Origin: Vibrio viridaestus
GTDB taxonomy: Bacteria; Pseudomonadota; Gammaproteobacteria; Enterobacterales; Vibrionaceae
Length of the DNA: 64,000 nucleotides
Assembly (NCBI RefSeq): GCF_003856525.1
Contig: NZ_RJVQ01000003.1
Span: 558,001-622,000, forward strand
Reading direction: 5' to 3'
Each line of letters opens with the position of its first letter. Position 1 is the first letter of the stretch. The notes under the pieces are model-generated. The model was not told where the DNA came from, searched no databases, and worked only from the letters and a program-made list of their open reading frames with translations. Of this stretch, positions 17,611 through 25,800 are shown piece after piece. A program made the translations under genes and the position numbers.

Positions 17611-19398
17611 ATGAGTGAAGAGCTTGTTGCCCTGGGTTTGGCTATCATCGGGGTTATAGGACTGGGTTGCCAGTGGCTGGCGTGGCGATTAAAGCTACCA
17701 GCGATTTTATTTTTGCTTATCGCTGGGATCATTGTTGGTCCTCTGACCGGTTTTTTAAGACCTCAGGATCTTCTGGGAGAACTGCTATTCCCTCTTGTTT
17801 CACTCGCTGTTGCCGTTATCCTATTCGAGGGTAGCCTTACATTAAACTTCAAAGAGATTAAAGGGGTCAGTAATACTGTTTGGAGCATCATTTCCATTGG
17901 CTCTTTGATTTCTTGGGCTATTACCAGTGTTTCAACCCACTACCTGCTTGATTTCAGCTGGGAGCTAGCCTTACTGTTTGGTAGTCTGACAGTCGTAACG
18001 GGGCCAACGGTAATCGTTCCATTGTTAAGAACCGTACGACCTAATTCTCGTATTTCTAATCTCTTACGTTGGGAAGGTATATTAATCGATCCTCTCGGTG
18101 CTCTGCTTGTCGTAATGGTGTATGAGTTCATTATCTCAAGTAGTGAAGCACACAGTCTTCATGTCTTTGCACTCATCCTCCTTGTCGGGCTTTCTTTTGG
18201 TGTTATTTCGGGAATGTTGGTGGGTTATGCGTTGAGAAAAAGTTTGATTCCTGAATATCTGCAGCCATTTGCGGTATTGAGTATCGTTCTTGGTGTGTTC
18301 GCTGCATCGAATGCCCTTGAACCAGAATCGGGGTTACTCACTGTTACCATCATGGGGATGTGGTTAGCCAACGCCAAAGGGGTCGATATTCGTAATATTC
18401 TTCACTTCAAAGAGCAACTTACGATCCTTTTCATCACCGGTCTATTCATTCTTCTCGCCGCCCGAATTGAGTTAGACGATTTTACCACTCTCGGTTGGAG
18501 TGCCATTACGCTATTTGTCATCATGCAATTAGTATCGCGTCCAGTCTCGATTTTTATCGCGACATTGCGCAGTAAATTAACGCGCAGTGAGAAAACCTTT
18601 CTCGCGTGGTGTGCTCCGCGTGGTATTGTGGCAGCATCAATTTCTTCTCTATTTGCTATCAAACTCAACTCGCTTGGTATTGTTGAAGCCAATCTACTTG
18701 TTCCCCTGACCTTTATGGTTATCATTGGTACAGTTGTGCTGCAAAGTGCCACAGCAAGACCTATGGCTCTATGGCTTAAAGTTGCAGAGCCAGCGCCTCG
18801 TGGTTTTCTCATGGTCGGCGCAAACGAAATCGCTCGTGAAATTGCCAAAGCGATTACTAAATACGACTGCCGAGTCCTACTTTGTGATTCAAACTGGGAT
18901 TACATTCGCCGTGCAAGAATGTCAGGCCTCGAGTGCTACTATGGTAATGCGATGTCGAGTCATGCAGACGAATACCTCAACTACATAGGTCTTGGACATG
19001 TTTTAGCGCTAACTCCGGATAAGCATTTTAACGTCATGGCTTGTATGCGCTTTGTCCGCGATTTCGATGAAAAAAGCGTGTTCTGTCTTCATGACAATGC
19101 GACGGTCAAAAATGCCGAAAAACACCGTGCAGCTGAAGAGTACCACGGCCTTTCGTTCTTGGGTGGGCAAGTCAGCTACAAGAAGCTAGCCAGTCTATTC
19201 AATCAAGGCGGCGAAATCAGACACACTAAGATCAACGAAACGTTTACTTATGAAGACTACTTGAAAGAATACAAAGACGACTTTGTTCTGCCTCTATTCG
19301 TTGTGGATAAAAAAAATAGAGTCAATATCTGCCACGATATTGAGTCAATAGAACCGAAGGAAGGTGAAGTATTAGTTTCACTGGTCAAAGTAGAATAA
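17611..19398 (+). CDS. CPA1-family cation:proton antiporter with C-terminal RCK/TrkA-N domain
   Basis: The 595-residue protein has about twelve membrane segments with the CPA1 features 'LFEGSLTLNFKEIKG', 'TGPTVIVPLLRTVRPN' and 'AWCAPRGIVAASISSLFA'. A cytoplasmic Rossmann domain starts near residue 395 ('FLMVGANEIAREIAKAITKY'), followed by a small C-terminal domain. The Rossmann (RCK/TrkA-N) part probably gates transport in response to nucleotides. Members exchange Na+ or K+ for protons to hold pH and ion balance. A HAD phosphatase gene follows with almost no gap, so the two are likely cotranscribed. Confidence 0.9.
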   Translation: MSEELVALGLAIIGVIGLGCQWLAWRLKLPAILFLLIAGIIVGPLTGFLRPQDLLGELLFPLVSLAVAVILFEGSLTLNFKEIKGVSNTVWSIISIGSLISWAITSVSTHYLLDFSWELALLFGSLTVVTGPTVIVPLLRTVRPNSRISNLLRWEGILIDPLGALLVVMVYEFIISSSEAHSLHVFALILLVGLSFGVISGMLVGYALRKSLIPEYLQPFAVLSIVLGVFAASNALEPESGLLTVTIMGMWLANAKGVDIRNILHFKEQLTILFITGLFILLAARIELDDFTTLGWSAITLFVIMQLVSRPVSIFIATLRSKLTRSEKTFLAWCAPRGIVAASISSLFAIKLNSLGIVEANLLVPLTFMVIIGTVVLQSATARPMALWLKVAEPAPRGFLMVGANEIAREIAKAITKYDCRVLLCDSNWDYIRRARMSGLECYYGNAMSSHADEYLNYIGLGHVLALTPDKHFNVMACMRFVRDFDEKSVFCLHDNATVKNAEKHRAAEEYHGLSFLGGQVSYKKLASLFNQGGEIRHTKINETFTYEDYLKEYKDDFVLPLFVVDKKNRVNICHDIESIEPKEGEVLVSLVKVE

Positions 19399-19418
19399 AT
19401 TTGCAACGAGAACATATT

Positions 19419-20087
19419 GTGTCAAAACCGCTCTACATATTTGATATGGATGATACGTTAATTGATGGAGATTGCTCACTTCTTTGGAATGAGTTCTTAG
19501 TCGAACAACATATTATCCAAATTCCTGGCTTTTTAGATCAAGACCGCGCCTACATGGCGCGGTATGCGTCTGGATCCCTCAACATGGCGCAATATATCGA
19601 GTTTGCAATGGCACCATTACAACATCTATCGAAAAATGACGTAGATCTTCTTGCAGAAAAGTTCGTAGAGACCAAAGTCATACTGCTCATATTTCCTCAA
19701 GCCCAACAAACCATTGATTCACTTAAAGAGGCAAAGCACAACATTGTCATTATTTCCGCAACGGTCTCTTTTATCGTGAAGAAATTTGCGGATATTCTTG
19801 GGATCAAGCACTGCATGGGAGTTGACTTAGTTGAAGATAATAACGGTTACACAGACATCATTTGTGGCGTTCCAAGTTTTAAAGAAGGAAAAATTAAACG
19901 TCTTGAGTCTTGGGTAGACTCAGCAGAACTCTTTTTTACTCCGCTATATTTTTATACCGACTCTATCAATGACCTACCTCTATGTCAGTACGTAGACTTC
20001 CCTATAACAATCAATCCTTGTCCAAAATTACGTGCTGAGGCAAACAAAAATGATTGGCCTATATTATTTTGGCAACGCCACAAATAA
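19419..20087 (+). CDS. HAD-IB family phosphatase (SerB/phosphoserine-like)
   Basis: The protein has the HAD nucleophile motif 'YIFDMDDTLIDGDCS' with the two Asp residues. Motif II is Ser/Thr in 'VIISATVSFIVKKFADILGI', Lys is in 'PSFKEGKIKRL' and motif IV is 'YTDSINDLPL'. All four are intact, so it should be an active phosphatase of the HAD-IB group. The TTG at 19401 would start an extra six residues; I prefer the GTG at 19419, which begins just before the conserved first strand, but this is open. It lies immediately after the antiporter gene, which suggests an operon. The substrate is unknown. Confidence 0.83.
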   Translation: MSKPLYIFDMDDTLIDGDCSLLWNEFLVEQHIIQIPGFLDQDRAYMARYASGSLNMAQYIEFAMAPLQHLSKNDVDLLAEKFVETKVILLIFPQAQQTIDSLKEAKHNIVIISATVSFIVKKFADILGIKHCMGVDLVEDNNGYTDIICGVPSFKEGKIKRLESWVDSAELFFTPLYFYTDSINDLPLCQYVDFPITINPCPKLRAEANKNDWPILFWQRHK

Positions 20088-20407
20088 TTATGAATCCTGT
20101 CTAAATTTTTACGCATTTCAGGCGTTTTTTGTTCGCTCAAGTTACCTTTTATAAAGATATTGTCCTGCGATTAACATTTATCCTTAAAAGCATCTTGTAG
20201 TCACATTTTATGGTGGTATATTGAGCTCAGTTTTGATGTGCTTCACACAATATGTGTATTGTTGCATCAACACTCACCATCCATACATAAAAAACAGATA
20301 AAAGCACGAATGAATAAATATTAGAAATACGTTTCTGATGTTGTCTTTTGATGCCTACATAAAGGATGGCGTAAAAATAAAAGCCGAAAAAAGAGATTGA
20401 AGCCCCG
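20088..20407. other. 320-base gap between HAD and mqo genes
   Basis: No gene is seen. A weak hairpin with a T6 run (ACGC/GCGT, about 20111-20130) may terminate the antiporter-HAD transcript. The mqo promoter should lie in the remaining A/T-rich part. I see no convincing CRP or ArcA site. Confidence 0.5.
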
Positions 20408-22012
20408 ATGAAAAAACATACTGGTCAAAATGGATTGAACCAGCGGAATTCTGATGCAAAGGATGAGCTGGTCGATGTCGTTCTAATTGGCGGTGGCGTG
20501 ATGAGCGCTACGCTGGGTACATTATTACAGCAATTAGAACCAAGCTGGAAAATGGCACTATTCGAACGTTTGGATAACGTCGCAAACGAAAGCTCCAACG
20601 GATGGAACAATGCAGGGACTGGTCACTCAGCACTTGCAGAATCAAACTACACACCACAAACCTCAGACGGTGAAGTCAAAACCGAAAAGGCGATTGGCAT
20701 TTATGAACAATTCCAATTGTCTCGCCAATTCTGGGCTTATTTGGTTCAAACGGGCCAAATAAAAGATCCATCGTCATTCATCACCAGCGTGCCTCATATG
20801 AGTTTCGTCACTGGAGAGAAAAACGTTGAGTTTATGCGCAAGCGTTACCAAGCATTGCGTCGTAGTCCTCTATTCGACGGCATGAGCTATTCCGAAGACC
20901 ATGATCAAATTCGATCTTGGATTCCGCTTTGTATGGAAAGTCGGCAAACGGATCAACCCGTCGCTGCGACATTTTCCCGTATTGGTACAGACGTGAACTT
21001 TGGTGCGCTGACTAAGAATATGCTGGGTATTTTACAGGAAAATGAAAACTTCTCTGTTAACTTACGCCATGACGTAAAGTCTCTCAAGCGCAATACTGAC
21101 GGACATTGGCAGGTTAAGGTGGTGAATAACGCCACAGGTAATACAAGAACAGTCAATGCAAAATACGTCTTTATTGGTGCGGGTGGAGCTTCTTTAACTC
21201 TGCTACAAAAATCCGGCATTCCTGAAGCGAAAGGTTACGCGGGCTTCCCCGTTGGTGGTCAATTCCTTGTGACAGAGAATCCAGAGATTGTAGAACGCCA
21301 TACCGCCAAGGTATATGGAAAAGCGGCTGTTGGTGCTCCGCCGATGTCGGTTCCACATATGGATACCCGCATCATCGATGGCAAAAAGGTATTACTGTTC
21401 GGCCCATTTGCGAGCTTCTCTACTAAGTTTTTGAAGGAAGGTTCTTTATTTGATCTGTTTGGTACAGTCAATGCGTCCAATCTTCTGCCAATGACACAAG
21501 TTGGCCTTAAAAACTTCGATCTGGTTAAGTATTTGGTCAGTCAGCTTCGTCAAAGTGATGACGACAGACTTGATGCACTCAAAGAGTTTTTCCCTGAAGC
21601 GAGTAAAGAAGATTGGTCACTGTGGCAAGCAGGACAACGTGTGCAGATCATTAAGAAAAAACCTGGTACACCTGCGGAGCTTCACCTTGGTTCAGAGCTG
21701 GTTCATGCTGCAGATGGCAGTTTGACAGCACTATTAGGTGCCTCTCCTGGTGCATCTGTTTCTGCAGCAATTATGCTCGAACTATTAGAAAATTGCTTCA
21801 GCCAAGAAATGGCAACAGATAAATGGAAAGATAAAATCAGCTCTATGATTCCTTCATACGGAACCGAGTTAAATAGTCATCCTGAAATGAATGAAAAGGT
21901 ATTATTACAGACCAGTAAGGCTCTTGGTTTAGAACACCATCTTCTGGATGTTGAAACAGAGTTTTCTCACTCTAATAAAACATCCGAAAACCAATACGCT
22001 GCGTTTAAATAA
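20408..22012 (+). CDS. mqo: Malate:quinone oxidoreductase
   Basis: The 534-residue flavoprotein begins its core with the FAD-binding 'VLIGGGVMSATLGTLLQQL'. It contains 'SNGWNNAGTGHSALAESNYT' and, at the C-terminal end, 'GASPGASVSAAIMLELL', all hallmarks of Mqo. The enzyme oxidises malate to oxaloacetate at the inner membrane and passes electrons to quinone, joining the TCA cycle to respiration. The length matches the family. No soluble malate dehydrogenase gene is in the window. It stands alone with a 320-base upstream gap that should hold its promoter. Confidence 0.96.
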   Translation: MKKHTGQNGLNQRNSDAKDELVDVVLIGGGVMSATLGTLLQQLEPSWKMALFERLDNVANESSNGWNNAGTGHSALAESNYTPQTSDGEVKTEKAIGIYEQFQLSRQFWAYLVQTGQIKDPSSFITSVPHMSFVTGEKNVEFMRKRYQALRRSPLFDGMSYSEDHDQIRSWIPLCMESRQTDQPVAATFSRIGTDVNFGALTKNMLGILQENENFSVNLRHDVKSLKRNTDGHWQVKVVNNATGNTRTVNAKYVFIGAGGASLTLLQKSGIPEAKGYAGFPVGGQFLVTENPEIVERHTAKVYGKAAVGAPPMSVPHMDTRIIDGKKVLLFGPFASFSTKFLKEGSLFDLFGTVNASNLLPMTQVGLKNFDLVKYLVSQLRQSDDDRLDALKEFFPEASKEDWSLWQAGQRVQIIKKKPGTPAELHLGSELVHAADGSLTALLGASPGASVSAAIMLELLENCFSQEMATDKWKDKISSMIPSYGTELNSHPEMNEKVLLQTSKALGLEHHLLDVETEFSHSNKTSENQYAAFK

Positions 22013-22044
22013 TCGTTTTCTATTAATCCAGTCAGCCGGTGACA

Positions 22045-22482
22045 TCATCGGCTGTCTTTATCCCCTAGATTATTTTTCATTATTTCCAGTTGGTGACTTA
22101 CTAACTGCAAGACATCTTCATCAATTCCACAGGTCATTTTACGCGATAAGTTTTGCCGAACATTCATGATTAAATTGAGTTCTTCTTTACCTAAAGACGT
22201 TAAACTTAATACTTGTTGACGCTTATCCCGCGGATTTTGTATCCGTTCAATTAAATTTAATTGCACTAACCCATTCACCAAACGGGTTATCTGTGCTTTA
22301 TCTTTATGTAACGCGACACAAACATCATGTGCTGTACAGGCTTCTATTTCACTAATCTGCAGCAATACCAAGCTTTCAAAAAATGAAACGCGGCTATTCT
22401 TTTGAATAAGTGACAGTGTAATTTTCTCTCTAATCACTTGTGTGAGCTGAGCTAATTGACGCTCAATAGGCTTACTCTTCAT
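22045..22482 (-). CDS. MarR-family transcriptional regulator
   Basis: The 145-residue protein has the winged-helix pattern of MarR: recognition helix region 'DKAQITRLVNGLVQLNLIER', then the wing 'NPRDKRQQVLSLTSLGKE'. MarR proteins bind as dimers to palindromes near their own promoters and are released by small aromatic or phenolic ligands. Its gene is divergent from a DUF2798 membrane protein gene, with a 65-base gap containing a clear palindrome, so it most likely controls both. The ligand is unknown. Confidence 0.9.
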   Translation of the reverse strand: MKSKPIERQLAQLTQVIREKITLSLIQKNSRVSFFESLVLLQISEIEACTAHDVCVALHKDKAQITRLVNGLVQLNLIERIQNPRDKRQQVLSLTSLGKEELNLIMNVRQNLSRKMTCGIDEDVLQLVSHQLEIMKNNLGDKDSR

Positions 22483-22511
22483 ATGGTTGATATCGTCTAC
22501 TAATTTACATA

Positions 22512-22530
22512 TAGTTGACTATATCAACTA
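22512..22530. promoter_or_regulatory. Palindrome, probable MarR operator
   Basis: TAGTTGA-CTATA-TCAACTA is a perfect 7+7 inverted repeat with a 5-base spacer in the gap between the MarR and DUF2798 genes. A related half-site (GTTGATATC) lies nearer the MarR start. Binding by the neighbouring MarR protein is inferred. Confidence 0.65.
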
Positions 22531-22547
22531 ATCAATAAAGATTCCAA

Positions 22548-22991
22548 ATGAAACTCAAGAAAATCGCTATCACGCTACCTGCTCCTATTTTTATTGTTGC
22601 GAGCATCACATTATTTATGACATTTATTAACCATGGTTTCACCTCTCAGTTTATGAACCAATGGTTAATATCGCTGGCATTCTCGTTGATTATCATGCTG
22701 CCTTTGGCTGGATTGCTGATTATGAAAATCTCGATGTTGGTTGAAACGAAATTATCAAATATAAAGCCACTTTATCAAAAACTCATTCAATGTTTTTTCG
22801 TTGCACTCTGTTTAGAATCCGTACTAAGCATCATTAACACTGCTACTACGGTTAATACGCAAGGAATACAAGAGTTTGTATGGGTATGGGCATTAACATT
22901 GATTAAAGCGATGCCATTGGGCTACGCCATCGCCATGATGATGATATTCATTGTTAAGCCTCGAATCCAACGAGCCCTAGCAAACGCCTAA
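22548..22991 (+). CDS. DUF2798 membrane protein (tandem domains)
   Basis: The 147-residue protein has four hydrophobic helices arranged as two similar halves. The first half holds 'IVASITLFMTFINHG' and 'WLISLAFSLIIMLPLAGLL'; the second holds 'VALCLESVLSIINTA' and 'WVWALTLIKAMPLGYAIAM'. This two-helix repeat fits DUF2798, a small membrane family of unknown function often next to MarR or TetR regulators. It is divergent from the MarR gene and probably repressed by it. A role in export of, or protection against, the regulator's ligand is possible but only inferred. Confidence 0.7.
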   Translation: MKLKKIAITLPAPIFIVASITLFMTFINHGFTSQFMNQWLISLAFSLIIMLPLAGLLIMKISMLVETKLSNIKPLYQKLIQCFFVALCLESVLSIINTATTVNTQGIQEFVWVWALTLIKAMPLGYAIAMMMIFIVKPRIQRALANA

Positions 22992-22997
22992 AATAAA

Positions 22998-23025
22998 AAC
23001 GCCTGTGCTTACAAACACAGGCGTT
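22998..23025 (-). terminator. Intrinsic terminator after the small lipoprotein gene
   Basis: AACGCCTGTG and CACAGGCGTT form a 10-base stem with an 8-base loop. On the minus strand a T-rich run follows. It may also end the DUF2798 transcript arriving from the plus strand. Confidence 0.85.
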
Positions 23026-23049
23026 ACACTTACAAGCTAACAATAATAG

Positions 23050-23217
23050 CTACTCTGTTGCTTTATGAATGGCTTCTTTGGTTCCCTCAACAGCATCACT
23101 TGTCGTTTGTTTTGTTTCACTCCAAATGTGCTTTGAGTCTTTTTTAGCACCATCCCATGTGTTAGAACAACCGCTCAGTACTATCGCCATCGCAATAAGA
23201 GAAAATATCAGTTTCAT
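23050..23217 (-). CDS. Small entericidin-like lipoprotein (55 residues)
   Basis: The ORF starts with ATG and encodes 55 residues. A short signal ends in the lipobox 'VLSGC', with Cys17 the likely lipidated residue. The mature part is small and charged ('WDGAKKDSKHIWSETKQTT'), with 'DAVEGTKEAIHKATE' at its end, like entericidin-type membrane lipoproteins. A strong terminator sits 25 bases downstream. The likely location is the cell envelope. The function is unknown; entericidin homologues are linked to stationary-phase envelope stress in enterics. Confidence 0.75.
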   Translation of the reverse strand: MKLIFSLIAMAIVLSGCSNTWDGAKKDSKHIWSETKQTTSDAVEGTKEAIHKATE

Positions 23218-23282
23218 TCATACCTCTTTTCAAAGACTGTGTACTTAATAACCATACCGCTTTTTATCATATTCACAAAGTG

Positions 23283-24668
23283 TTACGACATAATTCTGGC
23301 ACGAAATGACTTACCTTTCATCTTACCGTTATTCAGCTTTGACAAAGCCAGTTTCACTAACTTTCTTTCCACAGCAACATAAGCCCAAATGTCATGGACC
23401 TGAATTTTCCCAACATTAGCGCCACTAATTTCTTTCCCAGCGGTAAGTGCGCCCAATATATCTCCAGGACGTAGCTTTTGCTTTTTACCGCCTTCGATAC
23501 GAATACAGCTCATCGATGCCTGAGAAGCGTAGTGGTCTAAATCAGCGGCGTTTGGTAGCGCTTTTAGCGATTGACGGCCAAATCTATCTTCCAAAAGTGA
23601 AAGTTTTAATTCATCTTTCGGTCCAACCAAGCTAAACGCTAGGCCCTTTTCACCCGCACGACCAGTGCGACCAATACGGTGTGTATGTGTGTCGGTATCA
23701 TGAGCCATTTGATAGTTAATCACCAAATCGAGGTTATCAATATCTAAGCCTCGTGCCGCTACGTCAGTTGCAACCAGTATCGTGACGCATTTCAGCGCAA
23801 ACAGTGCAAGTGCCTGGTCGCGTTCTCGCTGATCTAGATCGCCGTGTAGCGATTTGACATTAAAACCAATCGTTTCCAGATAATCAGCCACTTCCTGAGT
23901 TTCACGTTTTGTATTGCAAAATACGACCGCACTTTCTGGCTGCTCTTTTAATAACAGTAATTTTGTGGCTTCACGTCGACTATCCATATCCGTTACAGAA
24001 TAAAATTGCTGTTGGATATTGACCTTTTCGCCTTCATCTTCAATTTTTACCGTAACAGGCTCATTCAGCATCCCTAAAGCCATGTCCTCGACTTGGTCAG
24101 GAAAAGTTGCACTGAACAATAGCGTTTGGCGCTTTTCTGGCATGAAGCGGTTAATTTCTTCTAAGGCATCCGCAAAGCCCATTTCTAACATTCTGTCGGC
24201 TTCATCCAAAACAAACTGGGTAAGATTGTCTAAATTAAGTCGCCCTTTGTTTAAATGATCTAAAACTCGCCCCGGCGTTCCAACGATAATGTGAGCGCCA
24301 TGTTCGAGCGAACCAATCTGAGGGCCTATCGCTACACCACCACACAGTGTCAGTATCTTAATGTTATGAATACCGCGTGCAAAACGACGCAATTCACTCG
24401 CTACCTGATCAGCCAGTTCACGAGTCGGACAGAGAACAAGAGATTGCACTCGAAATCGTTTTACATTTAAGCGATCCAAAATACCCAAACCAAACGCGGC
24501 CGTTTTACCCGATCCGGTTTTGGCCTGAGCTAATATATCTTTTCCGTTTAGAACGTGAGGCAACGCAATCGATTGAACGGGCGTCATGGACTGAAAACCA
24601 AGCTCAGTGAGTGTTTCAAGTAGAGAAGGATTAAGTTTGAGTTGGCTAAAATCAGTGTTTGTTGTCAA
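23283..24668 (-). CDS. dbpA: DEAD-box RNA helicase DbpA
   Basis: The 461-residue protein has all DEAD-box motifs: 'AKTGSGKT' (Walker A), 'PTRELA', 'TPGR', 'DEAD', 'SAT' and 'HRIGRTGRAG'. The C-terminal domain ('CIRIEGGKKQKLRPGDILGA' and 'VGKIQVHDIWAYVAVER') is the DbpA RNA-binding domain that targets 23S rRNA hairpin 92. DbpA helps assemble the large ribosomal subunit. Length and domain order are normal. It is a single gene on the minus strand. Confidence 0.95.
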   Translation of the reverse strand: MTTNTDFSQLKLNPSLLETLTELGFQSMTPVQSIALPHVLNGKDILAQAKTGSGKTAAFGLGILDRLNVKRFRVQSLVLCPTRELADQVASELRRFARGIHNIKILTLCGGVAIGPQIGSLEHGAHIIVGTPGRVLDHLNKGRLNLDNLTQFVLDEADRMLEMGFADALEEINRFMPEKRQTLLFSATFPDQVEDMALGMLNEPVTVKIEDEGEKVNIQQQFYSVTDMDSRREATKLLLLKEQPESAVVFCNTKRETQEVADYLETIGFNVKSLHGDLDQRERDQALALFALKCVTILVATDVAARGLDIDNLDLVINYQMAHDTDTHTHRIGRTGRAGEKGLAFSLVGPKDELKLSLLEDRFGRQSLKALPNAADLDHYASQASMSCIRIEGGKKQKLRPGDILGALTAGKEISGANVGKIQVHDIWAYVAVERKLVKLALSKLNNGKMKGKSFRARIMS

Positions 24669-24748
24669 AGGAGTACCCTGTTCTGAGTTGGTCGGAATTT
24701 ACAAAAACTGAATTGTAACAGTGGAAACGCCTTTCTGATAACGAAATT

Positions 24749-24779
24749 CACTTTCCTACCCAATTTGAGTAGGAAAGTG
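24749..24779 (-). terminator. Hairpin after the SMP-30 remnant
   Basis: CACTTTCCTAC and GTAGGAAAGTG form a perfect 11-base stem with a 9-base loop. It lies 17 bases past the stop of the SMP-30 remnant, upstream of dbpA. There is no strong T run, so terminator strength is uncertain. Confidence 0.55.
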
Positions 24780-24795
24780 TATAAATAGTGACGAG

Positions 24796-25331
24796 TTATT
24801 TAGCACCCTGCGTATTTACATACAACGCGTAAAGAGAATGGCTACAAGTCATAAATAGACGATTGTTATGTTTGCCGCCAAACGTTAAGTTCGCACAACG
24901 TTCAGGTGTATGAATATGACCAATAACGTTTCCCTGCGGGTTAATAACGATCACACCATCAAACTTGCTCGGATCTTCACCGACAGCACCGTTGGTGCCA
25001 TAGCCAGCCCAAAGGTTTCCATCAACATCAAATTTAAATCCGTCTAAGCCACCATTTTTATCCGCCACAAAGAATTTTGACTTATTACTTAACTTGCCAT
25101 ATTTTGTGACATCGTAACGCCAGATAGTATTAGGCTGGGCTAATGTCTCTAAGATATAAATGGCTTTTCCATCTGGAGAAAAGGTTAATCCATTAGGACC
25201 TTTCAAATCATCAAGCACTAACTCAACATCGCCACTTTCGACTGCGCGTCCATAGATAAGTCCTGAGCTGCGTTCACCCCACCGCTGAAAACAGCCGCCA
25301 CCAAAGCGCTGATAAGTACCTTTTTATACAT
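24796..25331 (-). pseudogene. SMP-30/gluconolactonase-like gene with internal deletion and frame break
   Basis: Two pieces of one gene remain. From the ATG at 25331 the frame gives a signal peptide ('MYKKVLISALVAAVFSGGVN', then A-A-Q-D) and then runs into a TAG after 38 codons. A second frame gives 'GLIYGRAVESGDVELVLDDL' and then a six-bladed-propeller C-terminal part ('GPNGLTFSPDGKAIYILETL', 'GGLDGFKFDVDGNLWAGYG', 'CANLTFGGKHNNRLFMTCS'). SMP-30/gluconolactonase proteins are usually around 300 residues or more; only about 160 mature residues remain, so the N-terminal half of the propeller is gone. The gene is probably dead, and it lies at the edge of the T6SS cluster. Confidence 0.7.
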
Positions 25332-25458
25332 ATACCCGAAACAAAACTCATTTGAAACAACAACTCTACATGAGTTAATCGCAAAAATGAGCTGTAATAA
25401 GGCTCAATTAATAACTCAAATTTTGATTGATATAGGCGCTCGCTCGCCCTGCTTATTT

Positions 25459-25797
25459 CTATAAGTCAGAAAGAATTTTATCTATTTCACGCACCCTATC
25501 TGGATTTAGGTCCTTAAATTTTTCGCATGCTTTAACTATATATTCTCTGAAGTTATTTTTAGACATAACTAACTCATCGTCATGATACCTAAACTTTACA
25601 CCATCAAAATATTCTTCATCTTCATCAAGTTCATCAGGAAAATCACAGGAGAAGTATTCATCTCCATAGCCTATTCCATTAACCAAATATGTAATAGAGC
25701 GAATAAACAGTGGGCCATTTATTGAATTAAAGAATTCTTTAGCTATCCATAATGGGTCATTTTTACAATCTATATCTTCAAATAATCTTTCATTCAT
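25459..25797 (-). CDS. Putative immunity protein for the Rhs toxin (CdiI-like)
   Basis: The 112-residue protein is acidic, with a D/E-rich middle ('DFPDELDEDEEYFDGVKF'), and has no signal peptide, as expected of an inhibitor that binds a cytoplasmic RNase. It starts three bases after the Rhs stop codon on the same strand, the standard place for a cognate immunity gene, and the region is visibly more AT-rich than the Rhs core. The pattern resembles the CdiI-type ribonuclease immunity proteins, but this is from memory. Function is mostly inferred from position. Confidence 0.68.
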   Translation of the reverse strand: MNERLFEDIDCKNDPLWIAKEFFNSINGPLFIRSITYLVNGIGYGDEYFSCDFPDELDEDEEYFDGVKFRYHDDELVMSKNNFREYIVKACEKFKDLNPDRVREIDKILSDL

Positions 25798-25800
25798 AAA

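Noticed and set aside
18402-18848. 148-residue minus-strand open frame inside the antiporter gene
   Set aside because: It is a shadow of a conserved membrane protein gene on the plus strand, has no ribosome site and shows no family pattern.
20225-20270. CRP site before mqo
   Set aside because: TGTG and CACA blocks are present but their spacing does not fit TGTGA-N6-TCACA.
24796-25218. Complete short SMP-30 gene starting at an internal ATG
   Set aside because: The frame covers only the C-terminal blades and a signal peptide remnant lies just upstream in another frame, so a deletion product is a better reading.
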